A DNA stretch of 64,000 nt from Lacticaseibacillus yichunensis (GTDB lineage: Bacteria; Bacillota; Bacilli; Lactobacillales; Lactobacillaceae), in contig NZ_RHOG01000008.1 of the NCBI RefSeq assembly GCF_003946405.1, forward strand, positions 1 to 64,000, given 5' to 3'. The first letter of the stretch is position 1, and each line of letters opens with the position of its first letter. The notes under the pieces were generated by a model. It did not search any database. It was not told the origin of the DNA and saw nothing but the letters and a program-made list of their open reading frames with translations. Below are positions 25,162-35,284 of the stretch, one piece after another. Position numbers and translations under genes: made by a program.

Positions 25162-25178
25162 TTTAACGGTTCGTTAAA
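25162..25178. promoter_or_regulatory. Inverted repeat upstream of the LCP gene
   Basis: TTTAACG-gtt-CGTTAAA is a perfect 7-bp inverted repeat 67 bases before the LCP start and just after the CPBP stop. It has no T-tract, so it looks like an operator rather than a terminator. Confidence 0.35.
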
Positions 25179-25194
25179 GATTTGGCCGGACCGC

Positions 25195-25830
25195 TTAGCG
25201 CGAAAATGCGTAGAGTAGCGTCAACGCGGTGGTGCCAATGTTGGCAATGAGTGGCGTGGCCAGGCTGCCGGTGTGGCGGTAAAGATAGGCCAGCGCGAGG
25301 CCGACCAGCGTCTGGGTAAACCAGTGCGCAGGGTCGACGCTGAGCGCAAAGAGCAGGCTCGAGATCAGCGCGGCGCCAAATACGCCGGTGGTCTCCGCCA
25401 GATCGCCGAACACGACTTTTCGAAAGGTCAGCTCCTGCAAGATCGGCCAGCAGATCACCACCGCAACGGCATAACCTGGGGCGGTCATCATCGCGGCCAT
25501 GGTCTGGCTCACGGCTTGGCTGGTCTGGACTTGGTGGAAGAGACGCACTTCAATGAAGGCACCGAGCAATTCGCACGCCAGCACGATGGCGATGCCGATC
25601 ATGCCCCACAGGACTTGTTCCTGGCGTCCCGCAACGCCGGGGGTCTCGATCGCATTGGCGATCACCAAGTGGCGTTCGCGCTGCCAAGCCAGGATCGTGA
25701 GCACCAGCAACAAGGCGGTGGTCGCCCATAAGCCGGCCGCCCCTTTTAGCAACGACGTCAGTAAAGCATTGCCGGCCACGGCGGCAATGAACGCGGCGAT
25801 GATCGTCAACGCGTGTTTGCGAAGTGACAT
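25195..25830 (-). CDS. CPBP-type intramembrane protein with degenerate active site
   Basis: A 211-residue membrane protein with about six hydrophobic segments, of the CPBP (Abi/CAAX protease-like) fold. The three active-site motifs are all altered. EExxxR reads Q132-E133-L-T-F-R137, FxxxH reads F161-A-L-S-V165, and HxxxN reads N197-I-G-T-T. Proteolysis is therefore unlikely by family rules. The ATG at 25830 has AAAGGAG eight bases upstream; an upstream extension to 25944 lacks support. It is divergent from groESL. It may act as a non-catalytic membrane factor; this is inference. Confidence 0.75.
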   Translation of the reverse strand: MSLRKHALTIIAAFIAAVAGNALLTSLLKGAAGLWATTALLLVLTILAWQRERHLVIANAIETPGVAGRQEQVLWGMIGIAIVLACELLGAFIEVRLFHQVQTSQAVSQTMAAMMTAPGYAVAVVICWPILQELTFRKVVFGDLAETTGVFGAALISSLLFALSVDPAHWFTQTLVGLALAYLYRHTGSLATPLIANIGTTALTLLYAFSR

Positions 25831-25938
25831 GTGAACGTCTCCTTTGTCTTTGATACCGCTAGTATACCAGACCGCCTGGCCCCTGCGGCATGGCGGCAAG
25901 ATCTGGGGCATTTTTCCAGACGGGGATGCAAAACGGGG

Positions 25939-25967
25939 TTGCATTTTAGCACTCGTCTCGGTATACT
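25939..25967 (+). promoter_or_regulatory. groESL promoter with an orphan CIRCE half site in the spacer
   Basis: TTGCAT (25939-25944), 17 bases and TATACT (25962-25967). The spacer contains TTAGCACTC (25946-25954), a single HrcA half site without its partner. Confidence 0.8.
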
Positions 25968-25977
25968 GACAATTGTG

Positions 25978-26004
25978 TTAGCACTCAACAATACAAAGTG
26001 CTAA
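25978..26004. promoter_or_regulatory. CIRCE operator (HrcA site)
   Basis: TTAGCACTC-N9-AAGTGCTAA matches the CIRCE consensus with one mismatch (GAGTGCTAA expected). It lies at the predicted transcription start of groESL and should be bound by HrcA, which is not encoded in this window. Confidence 0.95.
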
Positions 26005-26032
26005 ATCGAAATCAATGTATGGAGGGATCGTC

Positions 26033-26317
26033 TTGTTAAAACCGTTAGGAGATCGTGTCATCGTTCAAGTCGTTGAAGAGGAAGAAGAGACTGTCGGCGG
26101 TATCGTTTTGGCCAACAACGCCAAAGAGAAGCCACAATCCGGCAAAGTTATCGCTGTCGGTGAAGGCGGCCTCACGCCGGATGGCAAGCGCCTGCCGATG
26201 AGTGTCAAGGTCGGCGACGTGATCGTTTACGATAAGTATGCCGGCTCTGAAGTCAAGTACGAAGGCGAAAAGTACTTGGTCCTGCACGACAAGGACATCA
26301 TGGCGATCGCGGGCTAA
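26033..26317 (+). CDS. groES: Co-chaperonin GroES
   Basis: A 94-residue lid of the GroEL chamber. [32 protein letters not shown] includes the mobile loop that docks on GroEL. The start is TTG at 26033, six bases after GGAGGG, giving the standard family length; an in-frame ATG at 26015 lies before that ribosome binding site. It is the first gene of the CIRCE-controlled operon. Confidence 0.97.
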   Translation: MLKPLGDRVIVQVVEEEEETVGGIVLANNAKEKPQSGKVIAVGEGGLTPDGKRLPMSVKVGDVIVYDKYAGSEVKYEGEKYLVLHDKDIMAIAG

Positions 26318-26367
26318 ACTCGATTTTACAGTTGCTCCGGTCAAACGTTGAAAAATATATGAGGTGA

Positions 26368-28008
<1,641 letters not shown>

Positions 28009-28028
28009 GCCCTCACGCCAACAATAAG

Positions 28029-28063
28029 GAAGCTGGGACTGCGGTCTCGGCTTTCTTTTTTTT
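28029..28063 (+). terminator. groESL terminator
   Basis: The stem GAAGCTGGGAC/GTCTCGGCTTT (with G-U pairs) is followed by a long T-run. Confidence 0.85.
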
Positions 28064-28065
28064 GG

Positions 28066-28246
28066 AAGTGGGACAAATGTCGTTCTTGGGGCCGACAGGT
28101 AAGTGTTCCAAGCGCCAGGTCCGAACTTTGGACCAGGTGATTGGATATGAGCCCGTTAGACGCTTGCGTCTTACAGGCTCAATTGCGTAGCGCCTTAGCT
28201 GCTCGGGCCCGGACATTTGGCCCACGACACTGCAGTAACAGCAGTG
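28066..28246 (+). repeat. Palindromic intergenic repeat, family 1, copy A
   Basis: Starts GTGGGACAAATGTC (28068) and closes with GGACATTTGGCCCAC (28211-28225), imperfect terminal inverted repeats, followed by the hairpin CACTGC...GCAGTG. It contains the family core GTTCCAAGCGCCAGGTCC. An inserted second palindrome (28149-28180, GAGCC-GT-AGACGC/GCGTCT-AC-GGCTC) is absent from the other copies. Related copies lie at 42297 and 61335. Confidence 0.75.
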
Positions 28247-28283
28247 CGGTGTATAGAGCCGAACTTCTCCGCGTCAAGGCCAG

Positions 28284-28312
28284 TTGACACGCGCCCACCC
28301 GGCAGGTAGACT
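28284..28312 (+). promoter_or_regulatory. Consensus-like promoter upstream of the GNAT gene
   Basis: TTGACA (28284-28289), 17 bases and TAGACT (28307-28312). The implied leader to the GNAT start is about 245 nt. Confidence 0.65.
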
Positions 28313-28354
28313 CGACGTTGAATTGTGTCACCAACAGATAGGGGAAATGTTTTT

Positions 28355-28375
28355 ATGAGCAACGCGCGCGGATAA
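28355..28375 (+). CDS. Possible six-residue leader peptide (MSNARG)
   Basis: ATG at 28355 follows AGGGG (nine bases upstream) and reads Met-Ser-Asn-Ala-Arg-Gly-stop. It lies between a promoter and a terminator-like hairpin, the layout of a transcription attenuator. It may equally be chance; no codon run suggests a sensed amino acid. Confidence 0.3.
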   Translation: MSNARG

Positions 28376-28381
28376 AAATTC

Positions 28382-28419
28382 ACACGATTCAACAAGGCTT
28401 GTTTCGTGTCCGGTTTTTT
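28382..28419 (+). terminator. Terminator-like (attenuator) hairpin in the GNAT leader
   Basis: The stem ACACGA/TCGTGT continues with AACAA/TTGTT around GGC, and TTTTTT follows five bases later. It would stop transcripts from the 28284 promoter before the GNAT gene. Bases 28420-28548 hold nothing else recognised. Confidence 0.5.
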
Positions 28420-28563
28420 CGTCCCAGCGTTGCGCGGCATTTTCACCATCGCAGCCCTCAACCGCTGCGAAATTCTTGTGGTGACGTTTTTTGATTCCCG
28501 TGGGTCGTGGTCGCACGCCCGCAGTCGCCGCGCGCGCCTTTCACTGTAAAGGAGAACATCAAA

Positions 28564-29094
28564 TTGACAGATTTTACCTTGCGTCGCATCACTGAAGCAG
28601 ATGAGGCGGCGGTCCGCCTACCCAACCAACCGTTCAAACTGTTTGGCCATTTTATTGTCACGCGCGATGAAGCCGGCTGGCAGCACCATGAGGTCTTAGA
28701 CGCCCATGTGCGCGAGCAGACCTTCCCTGAAGAAAATTATCAGCTGGCCGACATCGACGCAAAGGGGTTTGCCATCGGGGCGTTTGCCGGCGACGAATGC
28801 GTGGCCTTGGCGACGTTTGAGAATCGCTGGACCAAATACACGTATCTCGCTGATCTGAAGGTCAACGTCCCCCAACGTCGACTGGGTCTTGCCCATCAGC
28901 TGATGGATTTTGCTAGGCCGTTTGCCCAAGCGGCAGGGGCGCGGGGATTTTGCACCGTCGCACAAGGCTCCAATCTGGCCGCCAACCGTTTTTACCTGAA
29001 TTACGGTTTTCATATTGGTGGCTTTAATACGAATGACTATTTCCACACGCGCGCTCGCGGAGAAACGGATATCTACTATTATTTAGATTTTTGA
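28564..29094 (+). CDS. GNAT family N-acetyltransferase
   Basis: A 176-residue acetyltransferase. The GNAT core is recognisable: LADLKVNVPQRRLGLAHQLM (acetyl-CoA loop of the R/Q-x-x-G-x-A type, about 100-119) and ANRFYLNYGFHIGG near the C-terminus. The substrate is unknown. The start is TTG at 28564, nine bases after AAAGGAG; the upstream in-frame codons have no ribosome binding site. It is monocistronic with a long leader. Confidence 0.82.
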   Translation: MTDFTLRRITEADEAAVRLPNQPFKLFGHFIVTRDEAGWQHHEVLDAHVREQTFPEENYQLADIDAKGFAIGAFAGDECVALATFENRWTKYTYLADLKVNVPQRRLGLAHQLMDFARPFAQAAGARGFCTVAQGSNLAANRFYLNYGFHIGGFNTNDYFHTRARGETDIYYYLDF

Positions 29095-29108
29095 TCTTGC
29101 CCGCATTG

Positions 29109-29136
29109 ACGTCTCGGCACGCACCGAGGCGTTTTT
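29109..29136 (+). terminator. GNAT gene terminator
   Basis: The stem ACGTCTCGG/CCGAGGCGT is followed by TTTTT. Confidence 0.88.
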
Positions 29137-29154
29137 AATTGTAAAAAATTTGTT

Positions 29155-29182
29155 TTAACAAGTATCAAAAGGCGCGTATAAT
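29155..29182 (+). promoter_or_regulatory. SDR gene promoter
   Basis: TTAACA (29155-29160), 16 bases and TATAAT (29177-29182). The small inverted repeat TTGTT-TT-AACAA covers the -35 box. Confidence 0.7.
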
Positions 29183-29210
29183 TCAGGCGAATCAGAAAGG
29201 AGCGACATGA

Positions 29211-29963
29211 ATGACGGATCAACGACCGCTCATCACCCTGATCACCGGGGCGGACAAGGGCTTAGGCTTTGAAACGGCCAAGGGGGTCGGCGCGGCCGGC
29301 CACCATGTGTTAGTCGGCGCGCGCCACGCGGAAAAAGGGGCGGCGGCTGTGGCGACGTTGCGGGATCTAGGCATCACGGCGGATGCGGTTCAGCTGGATG
29401 TGACGGATCACGCGCAGATCGTCGCGGCGGCGGACTGGATTCGCGCCCAGTTCGGCTACCTCAGCGTCCTCATCAACAATGCCGGCATTGCGGTGGATCA
29501 TCATCAGCCGGCCAGTCAGTTGGCGCTGGATCTCGCGCGGCAGGACATGGCCGTCAATTATTTTGGCCTAGTAGATGTGACGCAGGTGATGTTGCCGCTT
29601 TTGAAGGCGACGCACAGGGCGAAGATCGTCAATGTCACTTCTAACATGGGGTCGCTTGGCTTGGCCACGGATCCGACGTCGCAATTCTACCATGTGAATT
29701 CGCTAGGCTATCAGGCGTCCAAGGCCGCCGCAAATTTTGCGACGATCACGTTTGCCAAGGAACTCGCCTCGACGGGAATCACGGTCAATTCGGTCAATCC
29801 GGGTTGGACGGCGACGGGCTTTGGCGGCCGCGATGTGACTCAGGCGGCGCCGGCGGGGATGCAGGATGTCGCAACTGGCGCGGCGCAGATCATCAAAATG
29901 GCGCTGGATGACAGCGGCGCGACCGGGACGTTCACGGAAAACGCCGGGCCGCTGCCGTGGTGA
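29211..29963 (+). CDS. Short-chain dehydrogenase/reductase
   Basis: A 250-residue NAD(P)-dependent oxidoreductase. The cofactor motif TGADKGLGFETAK (TGxxxGxG) is at about 14-26, with NNAG near 89. The catalytic triad is recognisable: Ser in VTSNMGSLG, and Tyr and Lys in YQASKAA. It resembles carbonyl-reductase-like SDRs. The substrate cannot be inferred from context. The ATG at 29211 follows AAAGGAG by eight bases. Confidence 0.88.
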   Translation: MTDQRPLITLITGADKGLGFETAKGVGAAGHHVLVGARHAEKGAAAVATLRDLGITADAVQLDVTDHAQIVAAADWIRAQFGYLSVLINNAGIAVDHHQPASQLALDLARQDMAVNYFGLVDVTQVMLPLLKATHRAKIVNVTSNMGSLGLATDPTSQFYHVNSLGYQASKAAANFATITFAKELASTGITVNSVNPGWTATGFGGRDVTQAAPAGMQDVATGAAQIIKMALDDSGATGTFTENAGPLPW

Positions 29964-30145
29964 GTGGCCCGGCGCGGGAATAACGGCGAGGGGGCCGGAA
30001 CTGGAGAAGGTGGCTGGTACCTTGGCTACCGACCGCGCCTCAGACTGCGGGCGGCGTCACACAAGGCTGACGCCCGCAAAATACGCTGCAACCATATATT
30101 TTGCCCGGCGCGCTATGATAAAATTAAATAAAGGAGCTGATCATT

Positions 30146-30508
30146 ATGAAATTGGTTGAAAATCCGATTCGACTCAATGCAAGTCTGCATAAAATGCTGC
30201 CGTACACCGTGCGTTACCTTTATGGCAAAAGCGCAGTCAAAACTTTTCGGCTCTATACATTAGGGTCTGTTCATGTGCATTACATCGAAGGGTTCAAGTC
30301 GATCGATGTGGTGATGACCCATGAGAAGCGAAACATCCGCCAAGACGAGATCGATTTTGTGATCGGCAAACTGTTTGCCAACACCGAGACCGCGCAGCTG
30401 ACGGTGAACCACGCGGCCAAGGATGAAATCGAGGGGCAGGTCCACCATAAGATCGGGGTCCATGACCTGGTGATCATCAGTCTGCCAGTCGCGCATTCGG
30501 CCGCCTGA
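30146..30508 (+). CDS. DUF1827-like protein
   Basis: A 120-residue protein resembling lactobacillar DUF1827 proteins in its MKLV start, the YTLGSVHVHYIE strand and the RNIRQDEIDFVIGKLF helix. Family function is unknown. It is monocistronic: AAAGGAG before the ATG and a terminator after. Upstream (30048-30078) lies a hairpin GCGGG-CGTCA/TGACG-CCCGC without a T-tract. Confidence 0.6.
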   Translation: MKLVENPIRLNASLHKMLPYTVRYLYGKSAVKTFRLYTLGSVHVHYIEGFKSIDVVMTHEKRNIRQDEIDFVIGKLFANTETAQLTVNHAAKDEIEGQVHHKIGVHDLVIISLPVAHSAA

Positions 30509-30558
30509 GCACCTCGCGACAAAAGGCGGCACGGATCACTTTCTGAATACGCACCAAA

Positions 30559-30600
30559 GGGTCAAATGACAGTCGCAAGACCGCCATTTGGCCCGTTTTT
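30559..30600 (+). terminator. Terminator after the DUF1827-like gene
   Basis: The stem GGGTCAAATG/CATTTGGCCC (one G-U pair) is followed by G then TTTTT. Confidence 0.82.
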
Positions 30601-30610
30601 GCGAAGAAGT

Positions 30611-30639
30611 TTGGCTTTTACGACGGGCTGCGCTAGAAT
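30611..30639 (+). promoter_or_regulatory. kimA promoter
   Basis: TTGGCT (30611-30616), 17 bases and TAGAAT (30634-30639). The leader is only about 55 nt, too short for a ydaO-type c-di-AMP riboswitch, and none is seen. Confidence 0.65.
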
Positions 30640-30699
30640 ATCGTATGTTTGTTTACGAAATCTTAATCAACTCGCACATCGGGGAACGGAGTGTCATAT

Positions 30700-32529
30700 A
30701 TGTTGCATCTCAAACGATTTTTGGTGGGGAAGCCGCTAAAATCATCTGAAGAAGGCGGGCAAAAGCTCGGCAAGTTCAAGGCGCTGGCCATGTTGTCATC
30801 AGACGCGCTGTCGTCTGTGGCTTACGGCACCGAACAGATCGTCCTGGTCCTGACCACGCTGTCGGCTGCGGCAATCTGGTATTCACTGCCGATCGCGGCG
30901 TTTGTGTTGATCTTGCTGCTGTCGCTCACATTGTCGTACCGCCAGATCATTCACGCTTATCCAAGCGGCGGTGGGGCGTATGTCGTGGCGAGCCAGAACC
31001 TCGGGCAAAATGCGGGGCTGGCGGCAGGCGGGTCGCTGTTGATCGACTACATGCTGACCGTGGCCGTTTCAACGTCGGCCGGCGCGGAGGCGATCACCTC
31101 AGCGATTCCGGCGCTGTACGGCCACCAGGTGCTGATCTCACTGGTGATCATCGTGATCTTGACGGCGATGAACCTGCGTGGGATGAGCGAGTCGGCGTCG
31201 TTTTTGATGATTCCAGTTTACCTATTCGTGATCACCATCACGGCGATGATCGTTTGGGGGCTGATTCAGATCGCCACCGGGGCCATTCCGTTCAAGGCAA
31301 CGGCGGTCGTCGGTTCGGTCGTGCCGGGCATCTCGATGGCCTTGATCTTCCGCGCGTTTTCCAGTGGGTCCAGTTCTTTGACTGGGGTCGAGGCGATCTC
31401 AAATGCGGTGCCATTCTTCAAGAAGCCGCGTTCGCATAATGCCGCGGCCACGCTGGCCATCATGGCGACGATCTTGGGCTTTTTCTTCGCCGGCATCACA
31501 TTCTTGAACTACTGGTACGGCATCGTGCCCGAAGCCAAGGTGACGGTGCTGTCGCAGGTCGCTAAAGTCACATTTGGCGGCACAGGCATCATGTATTATG
31601 TGATTCAGTTTGCCACGGCGCTGATCTTGGCTGTTGCCGCGAACACCGGCTTCTCGGCGTTTCCGGTGCTGGCCTTCAACATGGGCAAGGATAAATTCGT
31701 GCCGCACATGTTCATGGACCGCGGGGATCGCTTGGGCTATTCCAACGGGATCATGACGCTGGCTGTCGGGTCAGGGCTTTTGATCGCATTGTTCCAGGGC
31801 TCGACCGAACGCCTGATTCCGCTGTATGCGGTCGGCGTGTTCATCCCGTTCACGCTGTCGCAAACAGGGATGATTCGCCATTGGTGGCGCGAGCGCGGCA
31901 AAGGCTGGATCGGCCGAAGCCTCGCCAACTTTGCCGGGGCGTTTATTTCCTTTGCGATTCTGGTGATTCTCTTCGTTTATCGCTTGCCAGACATTTGGCC
32001 ATTTTTCATCATCATGCCATCGCTGGTGTTTGTCTTTTATAAAATTCATGATCATTACACCAAAGTCGCGGCTCAGTTGCGACTGCCAGCGGATACCGAG
32101 ATTCACGAATATGCCGGCTCGACCGTCATTGTGCTGGTCGGCAATGTGACGCGGGTGACGCGCGGGGCGCTGAATTATGCGCAGACCATCGGGGATTATG
32201 TGATCGCGATGCATGTGTCGATGGATGAGAACCCGAACAAGGAACAAGAGACACAGGCGGAATTTAAGCGCGACTTCCCGGATGTCCGTTTCGTCGACGT
32301 GCATTCGTCTTACCGCTCCGTCGAGCAACCGGTCATTCGCTTTGTCGACATTATTTCGAAAAATGCGGCTAAACGCGATTTCACGACCACGGTCTTGATT
32401 CCGCAATTCGTGCCGAAGAAGCCTTGGCAAAACATTTTGCATAACCAGACGAATGTGCGGTTGCGGGCGGCGTTTGCCAGTCGGGAAAATGTCATCATCG
32501 CAACGTATAGTTATCACTTGAAGCAATAA
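30700..32529 (+). CDS. kimA: Potassium importer KimA (KUP/APC family, YdaO-like)
   Basis: A 609-residue transporter. The N-terminus (KRFLVGKPLKS, then KFKALAMLSSDALSSVAYG) is that of Bacillus KimA, a proton-coupled high-affinity K+ importer inhibited by c-di-AMP. About twelve membrane helices occupy 20-455, with YPSGGGAYVVA and GSLLIDYMLTVAVS. The cytosolic C-terminal domain (about 460-609) is universal-stress-like. ATG 30700 is chosen for GGAG eight bases upstream and agreement with KimA. The K+ role is by homology. Confidence 0.85.
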   Translation: MLHLKRFLVGKPLKSSEEGGQKLGKFKALAMLSSDALSSVAYGTEQIVLVLTTLSAAAIWYSLPIAAFVLILLLSLTLSYRQIIHAYPSGGGAYVVASQNLGQNAGLAAGGSLLIDYMLTVAVSTSAGAEAITSAIPALYGHQVLISLVIIVILTAMNLRGMSESASFLMIPVYLFVITITAMIVWGLIQIATGAIPFKATAVVGSVVPGISMALIFRAFSSGSSSLTGVEAISNAVPFFKKPRSHNAAATLAIMATILGFFFAGITFLNYWYGIVPEAKVTVLSQVAKVTFGGTGIMYYVIQFATALILAVAANTGFSAFPVLAFNMGKDKFVPHMFMDRGDRLGYSNGIMTLAVGSGLLIALFQGSTERLIPLYAVGVFIPFTLSQTGMIRHWWRERGKGWIGRSLANFAGAFISFAILVILFVYRLPDIWPFFIIMPSLVFVFYKIHDHYTKVAAQLRLPADTEIHEYAGSTVIVLVGNVTRVTRGALNYAQTIGDYVIAMHVSMDENPNKEQETQAEFKRDFPDVRFVDVHSSYRSVEQPVIRFVDIISKNAAKRDFTTTVLIPQFVPKKPWQNILHNQTNVRLRAAFASRENVIIATYSYHLKQ

Positions 32530-32537
32530 TCTCAGTG

Positions 32538-32566
32538 GCCAGCCAGAAGTTGTGGCTGGCTTTTTT
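32538..32566 (+). terminator. kimA terminator
   Basis: The stem GCCAGCCA/TGGCTGGC is followed by six T. Confidence 0.92.
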
Positions 32567-32709
32567 GATTCACGGGTCAATTAGGCCACGAGATGCCGGG
32601 CAGGCCTGTGACATCCCCGCCATCCGTTTTTCCCCGAACCTGACCGCGCAGGGGGTTGCCATCAATGTTAGAATTGAACCAAAGCAGAATGTGAGGAGCG
32701 ACGAGGGCG

Positions 32710-35280
32710 ATGCCGCAAAAGACAAGCGAAACGCCGATGATGCAGCAATATCAGGCGATCAAAGATCAATATCCGGACGCGTTTTTGTTTTATCGCATCG
32801 GGGATTTTTATGAATTATTCAATGACGACGCGATCAAGGGCTCGCAGCTACTGGAGCTGACGCTGACGGCGCGGAATAAAAGTGCGGATGACCCGATTCC
32901 GATGTGTGGGGTGCCGCATCACGCGGTGCAAAGTTATATCGACGTGCTGATCGACCATGGCTACAAGGTCGCCATTTGCGAGCAGATGGAGGATCCGAAA
33001 AAGGCGGTGGGGATGGTCAAGCGCGAAGTGATTCAGCTGGTCACCCCAGGCACCACGATGGATGTCAAAGCTGGCGAAGCTAAAAGCAATAACTATCTGG
33101 CCGCGGTGGTGCCGGACAAGGGTCAATATGGGTTTGCGTATGCGGATTTGTCGACCGGCGAGCTGAAAGTGGCGACGCTGACGTCGAAATTCACCTTGCA
33201 AAATGAGCTTGGGGCGTTGGGCAGCAAAGAGGTCGTGGTGCCGGAAGACCTGGCCGAAGACGATGCCAAGTTGCTTGGTGGCGGGCGGCTGCTCTCCAAA
33301 CAGCCCGCCAGTCAGCCGACTGCCGAGGCCAGCTATGTCAGCCAGGATCTGGCGGACCCGCTGGCCAAGGCGACGGCGGTCATGTTGATGCAATACCTGC
33401 TGGCGACGCAAAAGCGCAGCCTGGCCCACATTCAAAAGGCCGTTTTCTATCAGCCCGCGAATTATCTGGAAATGGATCAAGATGCCCGCACCAACTTGGA
33501 CATTTTGAAAAACAGTCGCACGGGTCGCAAAGGCGACACGTTGCTGGCGATTCTTGATGCGACCAAAACGGCGATGGGCGGCCGGCTGCTCAAGCAGTGG
33601 CTCGAACGGCCGCTATTGGACCTCGGCCACATCACGGCCCGCCAAGATCAGGTGCAGACGCTTCTGGATCACTTTTTTGAGCGCAGCGAGTTGCAAGACC
33701 GGCTGACCAAAGTCTATGACCTGGAGCGGCTGGCTGGGCGCGTCGCATATGGCAACGTCAATGGGCGCGATCTTATTCAGTTGCAAACGAGTCTGGATCA
33801 GGTGCCGGCGCTGCAAGATATTTTAGCGAAGCTGGATGATGGGAGCTTCAAAGACTTGCGGGCGGAATTGGATCCGGTGGCCGATGTGGCGGGGCTCATT
33901 CGCCGCGCCGTCGAGCCGGAGCCTCCAATCAGTATCACGGATGGCGGGGTGATCATGCGCGGCTACAATGCGCAGCTGGATCAATACCGCGACGCGATGC
34001 AAAATTCAAAGCAATGGATCGCCGATCTTGAAGCGTCGGAGCGCGAGGCAACGGGGATCCACAACCTGCGTATTCGTTACAACAAGGTCTTTGGCTATTA
34101 CATTGAGGTGACCAACAGCAACCTCGCCAAGGTGCCGACTGACCGTTACGAGCGCAAACAGACGCTGACAAACGCCGAGCGGTTCATCACGCCGGCGCTC
34201 AAGGAAAAAGAGACGTTGATTCTGGAGGCGGAGGAAAAATCCACCGCGCTGGAATACGATCTGTTCCAGGAGATCCGCGAACAGGTCAAGCTGCAGATCG
34301 GCCGGCTGCAAAAATTGGCGGCGCAATTGGCAAGCCTGGATGTGCTGCAGAGTTTTGCAGTGGTGGCCGAAGCGGAACATTATGTGCGGCCGGTGATGCA
34401 TGCCGGCAGCCACACCGTCACGATTCACGGCGGCCGCCATCCGGTCGTCGAGCATGTGCTTGGCGCCCAACAGTACATCCCCAACGATGTGCTCATGGGC
34501 GACGACACGGATATGCTGTTGATCACCGGGCCCAACATGTCTGGGAAAAGCACGTACATGCGTCAGCTTGCCTTGATCGTGATCATGGCGCAGGCGGGGT
34601 CGTTTGTGCCTGCCGATGACGCGCAACTGCCTGTTTTCGACCAGATCTTCACCCGCATTGGCGCTGCCGATGATCTGGCGGCGGGCCAAAGTACGTTCAT
34701 GGTCGAAATGATGGAGGCTAATGCCGCACTGGCCCATGCAACAGCGAGTTCACTGGTGTTGTTCGATGAGATCGGCCGCGGCACCGCCACCTATGATGGG
34801 ATGGCGCTGGCCCAGGCGATCATCGAGTACCTGCACGACCACGTCCACGCCAAAACACTGTTTTCCACGCATTATCATGAATTGACGGCGCTGTCCGACA
34901 GCCTGCCGAAGTTGCGCAATGTGCATGTCGGGGCCGTCGAGCAAAACGGCACCTTGGTGTTTTTACACAAAATGCTGCCGGGGCCTGCCGACAAGTCATA
35001 CGGGATCCATGTGGCGAAGCTGGCAGGGCTGCCGGCGGATCTCTTGAGCCGGGCGGATACGATCTTGACGCATCTGGAAAGCAGCAGTGTCGACAAGGCC
35101 GCGCCGGTGCCGGAAACGAAGGAAGCCGAGGCGCAGCTCAGTTTATTTGAGCCCGAGCCGGTGCGGCCGAAAAACGATCCGGTGATCAAGAAACTGACCG
35201 CCTTTGACCTGTTGGCGGCCACACCGATGGACGCGATGAATTTAATCTATGACCTGCAAAAGCATTTAAAGAAGAAGTGA
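32710..35280 (+). CDS. mutS: DNA mismatch repair protein MutS
   Basis: An 856-residue mismatch-recognition ATPase. The Phe-x-Glu mismatch wedge lies in [10 protein letters not shown] (about 28-37). The core and clamp occupy the middle. The ATPase domain has Walker [14 protein letters not shown] (about 617), [12 protein letters not shown] and STHYHE. The C-terminus carries a QLSLFEP word resembling a beta-clamp-binding motif. It is four bases upstream of mutL, and maf follows. Confidence 0.97.
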   Translation: MPQKTSETPMMQQYQAIKDQYPDAFLFYRIGDFYELFNDDAIKGSQLLELTLTARNKSADDPIPMCGVPHHAVQSYIDVLIDHGYKVAICEQMEDPKKAVGMVKREVIQLVTPGTTMDVKAGEAKSNNYLAAVVPDKGQYGFAYADLSTGELKVATLTSKFTLQNELGALGSKEVVVPEDLAEDDAKLLGGGRLLSKQPASQPTAEASYVSQDLADPLAKATAVMLMQYLLATQKRSLAHIQKAVFYQPANYLEMDQDARTNLDILKNSRTGRKGDTLLAILDATKTAMGGRLLKQWLERPLLDLGHITARQDQVQTLLDHFFERSELQDRLTKVYDLERLAGRVAYGNVNGRDLIQLQTSLDQVPALQDILAKLDDGSFKDLRAELDPVADVAGLIRRAVEPEPPISITDGGVIMRGYNAQLDQYRDAMQNSKQWIADLEASEREATGIHNLRIRYNKVFGYYIEVTNSNLAKVPTDRYERKQTLTNAERFITPALKEKETLILEAEEKSTALEYDLFQEIREQVKLQIGRLQKLAAQLASLDVLQSFAVVAEAEHYVRPVMHAGSHTVTIHGGRHPVVEHVLGAQQYIPNDVLMGDDTDMLLITGPNMSGKSTYMRQLALIVIMAQAGSFVPADDAQLPVFDQIFTRIGAADDLAAGQSTFMVEMMEANAALAHATASSLVLFDEIGRGTATYDGMALAQAIIEYLHDHVHAKTLFSTHYHELTALSDSLPKLRNVHVGAVEQNGTLVFLHKMLPGPADKSYGIHVAKLAGLPADLLSRADTILTHLESSSVDKAAPVPETKEAEAQLSLFEPEPVRPKNDPVIKKLTAFDLLAATPMDAMNLIYDLQKHLKKK

Positions 35281-35284
35281 TCTT

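Noticed and set aside
28018-28570. Mobile element with transposase around the family 1 repeat
   Set aside because: No transposase or fragment of one is readable; the element is at most a non-autonomous palindromic repeat.
29990-30040. GGTGGCTGGTACC before the DUF1827-like gene as a T-box
   Set aside because: The motif is interrupted, no terminator or specifier stem is seen, and the downstream gene is not an amino-acid gene.
30640-30699. A ydaO-type c-di-AMP riboswitch before kimA
   Set aside because: The leader is only about 55 nt and contains just a 5-bp inverted repeat (TCGTA/TACGA).
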